Program-made: the position numbers and the translations under genes
Shown here: piece by piece, positions 1-11,850 of the stretch
Numbering within the stretch: the stretch's first letter is position 1
Layout: the number at the start of each line of letters is the position of its first letter
Source of the DNA: Pseudozyma flocculosa PF-1
Taxonomy: Eukaryota; Basidiomycota; Ustilaginomycetes; Ustilaginales; Ustilaginaceae
Direction: 5' to 3'
Assembly (NCBI RefSeq): GCF_000417875.1
Contig: NW_006920873.1
Location: 603,067 to 667,066, forward strand
DNA: 64,000 nucleotides
Notes under the pieces: model-generated
Database searches by the model: none
What the model was told of the DNA's origin: nothing
What the model saw: the letters and a program-made list of their open reading frames with translations, nothing else

Positions 1-772
1 GGCTATCGGATGCGCCGGCATCTGTCCTGAACCACCACCACCTCCCCTGCCACCTCCAGCGACCAGCAGCGAAGGTCAGCTTCGATAGATTCCCCTCGTC
101 TCGGCGCCAAACCTCTGCCACACCGGAGCTGAGCCGACGCCTTCGGCCGCCTACGTGCCCGACACCTCGATTGAGCCGCCGCTCGACGACGATGCAGTAG
201 TAGTGGAAGGCCGTCATCCCTGGCCGCCGTTCCCGACACCGCACCGCTGCCGTCTCTCTGCTCTCCACGCGATCTACTTGGACAGGAATCGCGCGCCCAC
301 TGCCTCGACATGTCAGGCGGCCCCTTGCACCCATCACCGCTGCCCATCACCACCGACGTCACATCGTGCTCGCGCCAGCCTCTGCATCCAACGCCGTCCA
401 GCCTGGATCCGCTGGAGCGATAGCGCACCATCCTGGCCGCGATCCCCAAGAGCTACCATCGTCCGTGCGTGCGACCGAGAACACGCCACCGGTCGCCCAC
501 TTCGCCCTCGCCCTCTGCGAGGATTCCACTACTTAGCAGCAGACAGGATCGGCGTCGGAACACCGCCGAGTCGGCTGCTGCGAGGTCCGAGCGACGGAAG
601 CCGGCTGCACCGAAAGGATTCCTCCTGCTGCAGCCACCAGCGACCAGGCTCAGTACTAGTCTAGGAGGGCATCCAGACTTGACACCGACGCGCGCTGGCT
701 CTCTGCGTCCCAGGCAAGGCCGGAACGGGTCGGACGATTGCACCGCTGCCCGCTGCCCCCACCCCGACGGCG
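1..772. other. Intergenic, upstream of the SCAP gene
   Basis: No recognisable coding sequence. Both strands carry only short overlapping open frames of arginine/serine/proline-rich composition, as expected by chance in GC-rich DNA. It probably holds the promoter and 5' leader of the SCAP-type gene that starts at 773. The neighbouring upstream gene is outside the window. Confidence 0.5.
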
Positions 773-3700
773 ATGGCGAGGGCCGGCGCTGCCAGAAGGG
801 ACCGCAGGGGTCGAATCGGCTATGCTGCCTCCGGCTCGACGGCCTCGGAGCCGCTCATTGAGCGACTCAACGCGTGGGGCGAGGACCAGTTCCGCTCCCA
901 CGGCCGCCGCATCTCGCGCCACCAGATCAGCACGCTCCTGATATGCTCGCTCGTAATCACCTCGCTCTTCTACCCCGCCGTCGGCATCTACTTCTGGGCC
1001 TCCAAGGGAGGGCCGGGCGTGTCGAGGGGCGACGCCGCCAGCGTGTGGCGGTCGCTCAGCACGCCTTTCATGGACTCGTTCAGCAGCAGCGGGCGGCGCC
1101 ACATCAACAGCCTCAGCGATCTACGGATGATCTGGGACGATGCAAGGGACCTCAATGCGCTCGACATCCACGATGCCGAGAGGATGTATGGCCCGCAGCT
1201 CGGCCAGCCGCCGTCTGGCCAGCGCGACGGTGCGTCAGAGGGCGAGCCCCCTCGTCGTCCACACTGTCGCACCGTGCGCGTCGAACACGTCTTTGTGACT
1301 ACCGACGACATCATGGCAGGGCGCGGACCCAAGTACGGCAGCCTGGAACGGCCCATCCTGCAGTCGGCGCTCAAGCTTCAGACCGCGATCCAGGCCGAGA
1401 TCCTGCCACAGCAGGATGGGGGTTCCGCCCTTGGACAAGCTTACACTTCGGGACGTCTCGCCTGTGTCCAGCCAATACCCAAGCTTCCGGGTCACGAGGG
1501 CCGACTCGCGGACGCCGATGGACCACCGAGCTGCCTCGCCCTCTCCCCGCTCGAATACTGGCAGATGAGCGAAGCGGCGATACAGCAGGACGAAGAGCCC
1601 GCGCTGACGGCCGCCCGGTCGACGCGCAACGTCACGCTGCAAGGCGTGCCGCTCTCCGTCCCGACGACGCTCGCAGGCCGTTGGCATCTGTTCAAGAAGA
1701 TGCCGCGGGCCGAATACCTCGCGCTGACCTTCTTCCTCGAGGACCTAAGGGACGACAACTGCGCAGCGGCCGCGCGCAGGGGCGACGATGCAGCCGCCCG
1801 ACGCCACGCCACCGTGTCGCGATCCCACGCCGCTTGGCACAAGCTGCTGACTCGCGTCACTTCGGGCCAGGTCAAGCTGGTGCCGTCGGAGCAGGACGTC
1901 TCGCACGAGCTTCTGCTCGAGTTTGCACCGCGCGAGAAGTCTTTGGCCTGGCGGACGGGACACGTCATCCTGCTGGTCGGGTACGCCATCGTGCTCGTCT
2001 ACATTGCCCAGGGCCTCGTCAAGATGCGCAAGGTCCACTCGCGCTTCGGCCTGGCGTTTTCGGGCCTCACGGAGCTCATCATTGGCATGGTGATGAGCGT
2101 CAGCATCTGCGCGCTCCTCGGCATCCGCCTCACCCTGGTGCCATGGGAGCTGCTGCCGTTCGTCGTCGTCGTCGTGGGCTCGGAAAACATGTTTGTCCTG
2201 ACGAGCGCCATTGTCAACACGCCCCTGTCGCTGACGGTCCCGGCCAGGATCGCGCACGGCCTCAGCAAGGCCGGAGGTCCAATTGCCATGACGACGGTGG
2301 CGGACATGGCGCTGCTCAGCTTCATCGCGCTTTCGATTGGCGTGCGGGCGGTCAAGGAGTTCTGCATCTTTGCCATCCTCTCGTTGGTCATGGACTTCTT
2401 CCTCCAGATGACGTTCTTTGTGACGATTCTCAGCATCGACATGCAGAGGCTTGAGGTGAGTGGATCGCGGTCCGTTGGTCGCGCGGAGCGAGGCGCGGAG
2501 CTTAACGCTGATGGAAGCCGCATCGTCTCGCCATCATGCATCGGGATAGCTTGCCGATCTGCTTACGCAAGGTGCGAGAAGCTCGCAGGCCCTGCGGAAG
2601 AAGGAGATTGCGCAGCTTCGCGAGGGGGAGCCGGGATCGCCCGGCCACAGAGCCAAGGCGTCCGACGGCTTCATCAAGGCGAGCTTCAAGGCGGTGTGGA
2701 AGGCCAGGACGGCGCGGACCGCGAGCCTCACCCTCATCCTCGGCTTCCTCGGCGGCCTCTACCTCTACTATGGCACCGGCTACCCCGCGCAGCAGGCGCA
2801 GCAGTACGTGCTCGATGTGCCGCGGACCAGCCAGGCACCCGGAGCGATCGCCGCCGCAGGCGGCACCGCGGCAGCACCTCCAGTCTCGACGGGCGCGTTC
2901 GACCCGTATGCCCACCTCGACCCGGCCCTTTCTCAAATGCCGTGGTGGACCTCGTCTCCCAGCGCCAACCTGTGGCTGTCGCTCAATCCGCAGGGCGCCT
3001 CAGAGTTGCGGATCGTCGTCGAGCCGTGGACGATCCTCAGCCTGCGTTCTGGGACAGCCGATCCACAGGGTCCGATGGCAGGCCAGACGTTCGCCGGTTG
3101 GGCCCTTTTCCGACCCAGGGTGAGGGCCATCATCTGGTTCTCGAAGCTGGTCATCCTGCCCATCTCGGGCACCACCGTGCTTCTCTGGATGCTGCTCCTC
3201 TACCTCTTGAAGGACACCGAGCTGCTCGATGCGCAGCGCGACAAATCCGAGGCCGAGGATGAATCGACCAACGCGCTCGGCAAGCCGGAAGACGACGGCG
3301 ATGACCTCGACGATGGTCTGCCGATCGACGTGACCGCCTTCACCGGGCTTCATGCTGCCGATGTCGAATTTCTCGCCGAGTCTCAGGGCGTTGCCGTCAG
3401 CATGGACACGGAGTCCTATCTGCGTGTGTGGAAGGCTCCCATCGGCGGTCTGGACGACAGAGACCAGCTCGGGACACCTGCGCTCGGGGAAGGCGCCAGG
3501 CTCGCAGCGATCCGCGCCAACAGGGAGGCTGACGCCAGCCCGGTGACTGCGCTTGCCGTGAGCGCGACTGCCGGTCTGGCCGTCATCGGACTCGCTTCGG
3601 GTCGGGTATGCTTCGTGTCCCTGGCCACCTTGAAGCTGTTCTTCGAAGGCAAGCACGCCGCCGAAGATTCGTGCGCTGTTCAGCACATTTCGCTGCGCCA

Positions 3701-5312
3701 CCGGACCGCCCTCAACGATGTCGAGTCGCTGGCGGCCATCACCGTCCACCGTGACGGTTCGGCGTACGAGTGGAGCCCTGCCAAGGCCACCGCGGTCCAG
3801 ATCTCCGGTCCCCGGCCCGAAGCCACTTGGACCGCGTTTGACGTGACGTACGCCGCTGCGGCAGATCCGCTGCCTCCGGCGCTGGGTCCCTTTGCGCCGT
3901 CGTCGAGCCTTCCTACCATCGCCTTTGCGTCGTCCGACCGGCGATTCGAGATCAAGAGGCAAGCCGCGGTCGGGCCGGATCTCGAAACGATCTTTGAGAT
4001 CTCGAGCGGCGAGCGCGCCTATTTCCGCTCAGCAGTCATCTGCCCACAAGCGCGGCGATCGCCCACCGCATTCTCGGTCGAGGACGACGATGAAGGATCG
4101 ATCTTGGTGACGGGCCAGACCGACGGCGTCGTCCGGGCGTGGGAGCTCAAGGGCGGCAGGCTGCTAAGCACCTTGGACCTCGGCGACGGCGCGATCAGCT
4201 GCGTCCGCGCCGTGGTCGACGACGATCAGAGCTCGTGCACCCTGGTCGTCAGCACGTCGAGCAGGGTCTCGCTGCTCGGTCTGGGCTCGGATCCCTTTGG
4301 CCAGTTTGGGCTGGAGCCTTCGCTCTCGCTGCCCGGCAGCCTGAATGGCTTCGCGGGCGGGTCTCCCGTCAAGAACCGCACACCCAACGGCAGCACCCAC
4401 CTCAGCGCGCCCACGTTTTGGGGCGACAACTCGGCGCCGACCACGCCCACCTCGGAGATGCCCAACCCCCTGGCCTATCCGATCTCATCGCACGGCAACG
4501 CCGCCCGGCTGCGGCGCGCCAGCGGACACGGCCGGGACCGCAGCGGTGTCGGGAGCGAGTCGTCCAACGCGTCTGGCCTTGCGTCGACTCTGCCTTCGAG
4601 CAGCAGCTCTGCCGAGGCGAATGGGCCAGAGGACCGACAGCTCCGCCTGATTGGCTGCATCCCCTGCCTTCGCGGCGGCTGCGAGCTGATTGTGGAATCG
4701 AGGTGCTTGATCGGCGTGCGTCGCCGCAACCGGCCGGTGTCGCTGCCGGACAGCCTGCTGCGGCGGCGGAGGATGGAGGCGAGCTCTACGGCCTTGGGCA
4801 GCAGCGGCGGCGATGGAGCGTCGCCACGCTGGGAGCTGTGGACGCTGGATCTGCGGTCGGACCTCGACATTGGGCGCAACGGCGAGATTGTGGCGCCCAG
4901 GCGGACGCTGCGCCTGGACGGCGATGGTGTGGCTCCTCCGCAGGATGGACGGCATGCGGCATCTCGACAGTCGATCGACGCCGGTGCCACGACTTCTCGG
5001 GTCCGCTTCTCGCACGACGGGCCAGGACCGGAGGCGGCGCTGCGCGACCTCGCCTTTACACGGCTGAGCCCCGTGGTGGGTGCGTTCAGCGGGACGACGG
5101 CGACGAGCGCGCTCCTGTTTGGATACGGCGGCTCGGTGGGCTGCATTGCCGGCAGGCTGGGCACGCTTGCCCATGCCGCCGCCGCCGCCACCTCGGAGCT
5201 CGACGCGGCGCGCTATGCTGCGAGCGGCCAGCGGCGGAGCAAGTCGAGCGGCGGCAGCATCGTCGGCGCCAACGGCGGCGCAGTCTCGGGCAACAGCCTC
5301 TTGCGACGCTAG
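773..5312 (+). CDS. SCP1: SREBP cleavage-activating protein (SCAP/Scp1) homolog
   Basis: Polytopic ER/Golgi sterol sensor expected to escort the SREBP transcription factor (Sre1) from ER to Golgi when sterol or oxygen is low. I infer two exons, 773-2455 and 2550-5312 (94-nt GTGAGT intron), giving about 1481 residues. A first membrane segment lies near residues 52-75 and a long lumenal-type loop follows. A sterol-sensing domain runs from about 395 to 560 and includes the FCIFAILSLVMDFFLQ stretch, which keeps the Asp of the last sterol-sensing helix. Immediately after it the spliced reading gives LELADL, matching the MELADL COPII-sorting motif of animal SCAP. A further membrane segment (about 615-640) and another near 755 precede a cytosolic half with WD40-like repeats (for example DTESYLRVWKAP, QTDGVVRAWELKGG). 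It is longer than animal SCAP because of Ser/Gly-rich inserts. The sterol-sensing domain is also found in Patched, NPC1 and HMG-CoA reductase, but the motif plus WD40 tail favour SCAP. The start is the first ATG in frame; an upstream non-coding exon is possible. Confidence 0.88.
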
Positions 5313-7369
5313 ATGGCTAGATCCATCCCGAAATACCTGCCCTGCGGCGCCGTTCTCTCCCAGACGGTATCCTGTCCCATGGCCTGGGCGCCCTCGAGCT
5401 CGACGCCCGACCGTTTTCTCTCCATCCATCGCGCCTATCTGTCGCAAGGCCGGCTTTCAGAGCGGTATGTATTCGATTCTGCCCCGGCTCAGCTGTCTTA
5501 TCATCGTCGTCGTGTCACGTTCCCCCGTCCCGGTCTCGCACAGGAAGGATCTGTTCCCCTCGCCCTCTCACCCCGCACCACCGTCTTGTCCATTGTCGTT
5601 TCTCTCTCTCATCTCCTCCTGTCCTGCCATGCTCTCTGCAACCTGTACCAGCACTACAATATGAGTTACCTCGCACGCAACGCCTGCGATCAGTCTGCCT
5701 TCGAGGCCGACGCCAGCTTGCACGGTTAGATCGCAGGCCTCGGCAGTCGACGTCTAGGTATCGATTGTTCGGCTCCGGAGGAGGCCCTGCCTGTGTCGGG
5801 CACGCGGAAGAACGAGGTGCCGATCGGAGAAGGGGTTGGCTGTGGGTGGGTCCAAGATGGCCGACTCGTGCCCGAGCTCGTGCTCGTACGTGTGCTCGGC
5901 TCGGCGCTTTCGGAGCCAGGCCCGGGCGAAGCAAGCTGCAGATCGAGCCAGGCCTGCCTGCCTGCCTGCCTGCGTCTTTCCTTATCGACCAAGCAACGCC
6001 GGGCCACCGTGCGTCGCTATCTCCGTCGTCGTCGCCGTCGTCGGTTCCGGCCGCTGCAGTCGTCTGGTGTTTTGGGGCTGGCCCCACCCGACTGGCCGGC
6101 CGCCACAAAATGGGTTTTGAGCCAAGCGTCCATCGTTGTGCCAAACGTGCAATCGGGAGGGAGGGGGGACGCCGGTGTGACTCGCCCGCCCGCCCATCCG
6201 GCCTGATCTGCGACAAGGCCAAGCCTGGCCAACAGGGCTCCAAGAAGGAGATCTCCCCTGGATAAGGCACGAGCAAGCGGAAGGGCCGTATGCGCCTGCC
6301 TGCCTGCCTGCCAGCCTGCCCGCCCAGACGAAGTTCGGCGAGCAGGCCCTGGCGCTGGCAGGCAGAGATGCGCGATGATCGCGCGGCCAAATCTCGGAAA
6401 TTCGAGGCACCGACGAGCCAAAGGTCACCGTGCTTGCGTTCCGCGCGCCGCCGAGGCCAGCCAGGCAGCCAAGGTGGGAGGCAAGACGAGGCCAAGAAGA
6501 AGACGGCAGAAGCCTGGCCTGGCCTGGACTGGCCGGGCGCGGGACGTGCGAAGCCAGCCAGCCTGGCCAGGCCCGGGCTGATGACGCTACGCTGCTGCCC
6601 GCCCACGCTTCGCCCACCCCCAACACGCCCACCGGCCTGCTCGCTCGCCTCCCGCCGGCCCCGGCCGCCCTCGCCCAACCGACCCTCCGCCGTCCGCCTT
6701 CGTCCTTCGTCTCCGCCNNNNNNNNNNNNNNNNNNNNNNNNNNNNNNNNNNNNNNNNNNNNNNNNNNNNNNNNNNNNNNNNNNNNNNNNNNNNNNNNNNN
6801 NNNNNNNNNNNNNNNNNNNNNNNNNNNNNNNNNNNNNNNNNNNNNNNNNNNNNNNNNNNNNNNNNNNNNNNNNNNNNNNNNNNNNNNNNNNNNNNNNNCC
6901 TTGCCTCGCCTTGCCTCGACGAGCGCACGCACGGCCACCCAGAGTCAGCAGCAAGCAGCAGCAGCCAGCAGCGAGCGAGCGAGCCAGGCCGTGGCTCTCT
7001 CTACCCACGCACGCACAGATCGCGACCCACGGTCCGCCCGCCCGCCCTCTTGCGTGGCTCGGCCCACGCCCCGTCCATCGGACCGTCTGTCCCTGGCCCT
7101 CCCTCCCCTCTCGGCCAGCCAGCCAGCCAGCCAGCCATCGCCTGCCACCCCCCGCGCCATTCTTCTGCCTCGTTGCTCTGGCTCCTTCTGCCTCGCCCGT
7201 TCTCTCTCTTCCATCACCACCACCACCACCACCTCCTCCCCCTTCTCCTGCTACACAGCACCAGCACCTCGCCTCCCCTCTTGCTCTTTGCTTCACTGCA
7301 TCCGGCAAGATACTGTCCGCAGCTGCCAACCGCATCTCTTCCGTTGCTAGCCACCTCCGCACCGCAAAC
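5313..7369. other. Intergenic between SCAP and GND1, with assembly gap
   Basis: About 2 kb without a recognisable gene. It contains TGCC tetranucleotide runs (5947-5971, 6294-6312), a GGCCT/GGCCA repeat near 6512-6534, a 181-base run of N, and a CT-rich and CAC-repeat leader just before the GND1 start (about 7199-7260), as is common in fungal core promoters and 5' UTRs. Confidence 0.6.
6718..6898. other. Assembly gap (181 N)
   Basis: A run of 181 N. Both flanks are GC-rich and low in complexity (CCG/GCC-rich on the left, CCTTGCCTCG repeats on the right), which probably explains the failed assembly. No gene appears to be interrupted. Confidence 0.98.
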
Positions 7370-9577
7370 ATGTCCACCCAGGCTGTGTGAGTACCATGCG
7401 CGCGGCTTGGCTCCGGGCGCTCGTGTACCGTGTCGACCCGATCGGACCCACCAGCTGACCGCCTGAATGGATCGTCCCGCTCGCTCTCGCCCGTGATTGC
7501 TCCCTTTGCTTTCCAGCGCTGACATCGGCCTGATCGGCCTTGCCGTCATGGGCCAGAACCTGATTCTGAACATGAACGGTGAGTAGAGTCTGTGCAGCGG
7601 CGGGTCCCTCGATGAGCGCCACTCGGTGCTGGTCCATCGTGATGTTGAGCGACCGCCTGTCTGCAGCGGCAGCTTCACGACGAGGGATCGTCTTTCGAAG
7701 AAGCGCGCAAGGTGCACCTTGCTGACCCCGCCGGCCTACCGCTTCTTGTCGCCGCTTCACGCTCACAGACAAGGGCTACACGGTCTGCGCCTACAACCGT
7801 ACCACGTCCAAGGTCGACGACTTCCTCAACAACGAGGCCAAGGGTGAGTAGCGGAGCAGCCGAGCAGTGCCGGCGATAGAGGAAAAAGGAGAGATGGCGG
7901 GCGTGAGAAAGAGAGGGGGCTTGAGAGAGAGAGGGAGCGAGGTGGTCACTCCGCCCGAGCGTCCTTGCTGAAATCCGCCCTGCGACCTGCGCACACCGCC
8001 CACCCTATTGCCGTCGCAGGCACCAACGTCGTCGGTGCCCACTCGGTCGAGGAGTTTGTTGCCAAGCTCAAGCGCCCGCGCAAGATGATCATCCTCGTCA
8101 AGGCCGGTGCCGCCGTCGACGCCTTCATCGAGCAGCTCGTCCCGCACCTCGAGAAGGGCGACATCATCATTGACGGCGGCAACTCGCACTACCCCGACTC
8201 GATCCGCCGCACCAAGGAGCTCGAGGCCAAGGGCCTCCTCTTTGTCGGCTCGGGCGTCTCGGGCGGTGAGGAGGGTGCCCGCCACGGCCCCTCGATCATG
8301 CCCGGTGGTTCCGAGGCCGCCTGGCCCGCCATCAAGGAGATCTTCCAGAAGACGGCGGCCCAGAGCGACGGCGAGCCCTGCTGCGACTGGGTCGGCGGCA
8401 CCGGTGCCGGCCACTACGTCAAGATGGTCCACAACGGCATCGAGTACGGTGACATGCAGCTCATCTGCGAGGCCTACGACATCCTCAAGCAGGGCCTCGG
8501 CCTCAAGGAGACCGAGATCGGCGACATCTTTGCCGAGTGGAACAACGGCGTCCTCGACTCGTTCCTCATCGATATCACGAAGGACATCCTCAAGTTCAAT
8601 GACGAGCAGGGCGTCCCGCTGGTCACCAAGATCCTCGACTCGGCCGGCCAGAAGGGTACCGGCAAGTGGACCGCCATCAACGCCCTCGACCTGGGCCAGC
8701 CCCTCACCCTGATTGGCGAGGCCGTCTTTGCCCGCTGCCTGTCGTCGCTCAAGGGCGAGCGTACCCGCGCCTCGCAGATCCTCAGCGGCCCGCAGATCAA
8801 GCCGTTCGAGGGCGACAAGAAGCAGTTCATCGCCGACCTCGAGCAGGCGCTCTACGCCTCCAAGATTGTCTCGTACGCCCAGGGCTTCATGCTGATGCGC
8901 GAGGCGGCCAAGGAGTACGACTGGAAGCTCAACAACCCCTCGATCGCCCTCATGTGGCGCGGAGGTTGCATCATCCGCTCCGTCTTCCTCAAGGACATTA
9001 CGGCGGCGTTCCGCAAGAACCCCGAGCTTGAGAACCTGCTGTTCGACGACTTCTTCAACAAGGCCATCCACAACGCTCAGGAGGGCTGGAGGCGAGTCGT
9101 GGCCCAGGCCATCCTCTGGGGCATCCCCACGCCGGCCTTCTCGTCGGCGCTCGCCTTCTTTGACGGCTACCGCCGCGAGACGGTCCCTGCCAACCTCCTC
9201 CAGGCGCAGCGTGACTTCTTCGGTGAGTGCTTGTGCCGTCGCGTGGCCGGGGGCGTGGCAGCTGCATGCGAGTGGCGCGCTGACACATTTCCTCACCCTA
9301 TCGCTCCTACCTTGTTTCTCCCTCTGGTCTTCTCTTCGAAATCGCAGGCGCTCACGGTGAGTTGCTCCTGCCTCTCGTGATCGTTCGCCCGCCTGCCGCT
9401 GGCCCCGAGACTGACCTTGAAATCTGCTCTGCCCTGCTCGCTACCGGACATCCCCACACCACAGGCTACCAGCTCCTGCCGCAGTACGCCACCGACAAGC
9501 AGCCCGCCGGCACGTGGCACCACACCAACTGGACTGGCCGCGGCGGCAACGTCGGTGCCTCGAACTACGACGCCTAA
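7370..9577 (+). CDS. GND1: 6-phosphogluconate dehydrogenase (decarboxylating)
   Basis: Oxidative pentose-phosphate enzyme: 6-phosphogluconate + NADP+ to ribulose 5-phosphate + CO2 + NADPH, cytosolic. Splicing six exons gives 492 residues, the usual family length: 7370-7386, 7517-7578, 7769-7843, 8020-9222, 9348-9356 and 9465-9577. All five introns begin GTGAGT and end AG. The N-terminal Rossmann fold reads [18 protein letters not shown]. The hallmark [15 protein letters not shown] and the substrate-site block [18 protein letters not shown] follow in the large exon, and the C-terminal domain ends RDFFGAHGYQLLPQ before a short tail. The fifth exon is only 9 nt and completes the conserved FFGAHGY stretch, which confirms it. 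This is by far the most intron-rich gene here. The CT-rich leader and many 5' introns suit a highly expressed housekeeping gene. Confidence 0.97.
9348..9356 (+). other. 9-nt microexon of GND1
   Basis: The nine bases GCGCTCACG lie between introns of 125 nt (9223-9347) and 108 nt (9357-9464), both with GTGAGT donors and CAG acceptors. They keep the frame: upstream FFG, then A-H, then GYQLLPQ. The family sequence in this position is FGAH followed by an aromatic residue, so skipping the exon would delete three conserved positions. Confidence 0.9.
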
Positions 9578-10212
9578 GCGCGGGATCGAGCTCGGTTCTG
9601 CGTCCCGTTGTGAGAAGAGAAAAGGAAAAGAGCGCGGCGCTCGCTCGCCCGCCGAGGCGACGCGAACGCCTTGTGCAATCGTACTCGTCCTTATCCGGAC
9701 TAGATGTGGTGGTGTGTGATGCCTTCGTCGGCGGCAGGGCCGAGGTGTCCGGCTGCGTCGTGCCGAGTCGAGAGGCAAGCAAGGCAGGCAGCAGCTGTTT
9801 GGTCGGAGGTCCGGTCCGGAGGAGCCGACCCGGAGGCACTTCGCCTTGCCAGATACATAATGGCAGGACGAGGCCACATGGATGGGCTCGACCCAGCGGC
9901 TGTCTGGGCCCGATGCCACCTAGCCTGCCATGATGGTGTTGGGCTTTCTCTCAGGCGGTCCTGTATGTACTGCCGATGCGCGTGCGGCCTCGACACCGGA
10001 GATAGGCCTGCCTGTGATGCCGGGGGGTCCTGGAGATACGGGGGCCAGTCAGGCTAGGATGGACGCGCGGCAGGCAGCAAGCTAGGCTGGCTGGACGAGG
10101 GCTGCAGGGTCTGACGATGTGTGTTGGCGTGGGCCCTGCAGATCACCCTGCCTAGCCCAACCTAGCCTGCCTGCCTGTCGTCACCCTCGAGAGAGTGTCG
10201 GTCGGGTAAGCA

Positions 10213-10248
<36 letters not shown>

Positions 10249-10392
10249 GGCCGGTTGTGACCTCCTCTCGACGACGACCTCAGTTGCTTGGAGCATCGTA
10301 TCACCGACCGCCTTGGCTCGCAACGCTGGCCAGCCTCTCAATCACCTCTCTGGGCCCATCCTGTCTTCTAGCCTCGCATCTCATTTGCCGCC
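9578..10392. other. Intergenic between GND1 and the AIF2-like gene
   Basis: Holds the GND1 3' UTR and the promoter and leader of the next gene. The only notable structure is a (AAGC)9 microsatellite at 10213-10248, about 145 bp before the ATG at 10393. No additional gene is seen. Confidence 0.6.
10213..10248. repeat. (AAGC)9 microsatellite
   Basis: Nine perfect tandem copies of AAGC in the probable 5' leader or core promoter of the AIF2-like gene. The same tetramer family on the other strand (GCTT) forms the repeat at 42266-42312. Confidence 0.97.
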
Positions 10393-11778
10393 ATGTCGTC
10401 GTCGTCGACTGCCGCCGAACCGCTCAAGAACGTCGTCGTCGTGGGCGCCGCCTCGGGCATCGTGACGGCCAACCTGCTCGCGTCCAAGCTGCCGCCCACG
10501 CACCGCCTCGTCCTCATCGAGGCAAACGAGGTGGCCTTCTGGCCCATTGGCGCCCTCCGCGCCGCCGTCGAGCAGGCCTTTGAAAAGGAGATTGTCGCAC
10601 CCCTCACCCACCTCTACCAGGACCACCCGCGCCACGTCGTCCTCAACAAGACCCGCGTCGTCGGCCTCGAACCCAACGCCGTCATCGTCGACCGCCTCGC
10701 ACCCGAGCACCTCGACCTGGCCGCCTCGGGCACCCCCGCCGCTGGGGCGTCCGAGCGGAACGGAGGAGGGCACCGGATCGAGTTTGACCGCGCCGTCTTG
10801 GCCCTCGGATCGTCCTACTCGTTTCCGTCGCGCACTGTGGCGCCCGAGGAGGCCAAGATCCTGGAATCCTTCCAGACGGCGCAGAGGGAGATCGAGGCCG
10901 CACAGCACCTGCTCGTCATTGGCGGCGGTCCCGTCGGAGTCGAGTTTGTGGGCGAGGTGCTGGAACGCCACCCGCAAAAGGCGAGCGGCATCACGCTCGT
11001 CACCAACAGCAACCGCCTCGTGTCCAAGGACGGCAAGCAGGAGGGCGTCCACGACAAGCTGCTCAGCCAGCTCCAGAAGAAGGGCATAAACATCGTGTTC
11101 GAGGACGAGGTCGACTTCGGCGACGTCCCCTTGCGCACCGGCGCCGTCGAGGGGGGCCGCAAGACGTTCAAGACCAAGAACAAGGGCGTCGAGATCCACG
11201 CCGACTACCTCCTCGACGGGACGGGCGGCAAGCCCAACACATCGCTCGTCGCCTCGGTCGACGCGTCGGTGCTCAACGGCGTGGGCGCCATCAAGGTCGA
11301 TGCGGCGCTACGGGTCAAGTCGGACGGGTCGTCGTCGGCCTTTGACTGGTCCCGCTACCTCGCCACGGGCGACTGCAACGACCTCCCCTGCGCCAAGACG
11401 TGGTTCGCCGCCGAGGGCCAGGCCAAGACGGCCGCCCACAACGTCCTCGAGCTCATCAAGGCCGAGGGCGGCCCGACGGCGTCGCACCCAAAGGTCCAGG
11501 ACGCCAGCATCCCGCCCAACATGATTGTCGTCCCCCTCGGCAAACGCGGCGGCGCATCGCAGCTGTTTTTCGTCTCGCTCGGCGGCTGGTTCACCAGCTT
11601 GGCAAAGGGCAATAGCCTCTTTGTCTCGCAGTTCAAGGGCTACTACAGGTAGGCCGACGGACGCCGTGGTCGTTTTTGCAAGATACCCCCGGCGGGACCG
11701 TGATCCCGTCCGTCATCGTTCCTTCTTCTTGTCTTTCTTTTGAACAGGTATTTCACCCTCCTACCAGTCTCTACCTAA
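10393..11778 (+). CDS. AIF2/FSP1-like FAD-dependent NAD(P)H oxidoreductase
   Basis: Pyridine nucleotide-disulphide oxidoreductase-fold protein of the AMID/AIFM2 (FSP1) type. Relatives are lipid-droplet, membrane or mitochondrial-surface quinone reductases. The first dinucleotide site (NVVVVGAASGIVTANLL, about residues 14-30) is a degenerate FAD fingerprint. The second, LLVIGGGPVGVEFVGE (about 174-190), is the canonical NAD(P)H GxGxxG. The FAD-closing motif appears as YLATGDCNDLPCAKTWFAAEGQ. The unspliced frame ends YYR-stop at 11652, but that stop lies inside a perfect intron (11649-11747, GTAGGC to a pyrimidine-rich TGAACAG). Splicing gives YYRYFTLLPVST and ends at 11778, for 428 residues. 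The two forms differ only in the last eight residues or so. It converges on the GST-fold gene with 72 bp between stops. Substrate unknown. Confidence 0.82.
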
Positions 11779-11850
11779 AGAACGAGTCATGAGATAAGCA
11801 AGCGTAGAGCGTATCGGGCATGGCCCGGTCTAGGTTCCGCAACGGGGGCC

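Noticed and set aside
7791..9296. A 501-codon minus-strand frame opposite GND1
   Set aside because: Composition-driven antisense frame. GND1 on the plus strand is unambiguous.
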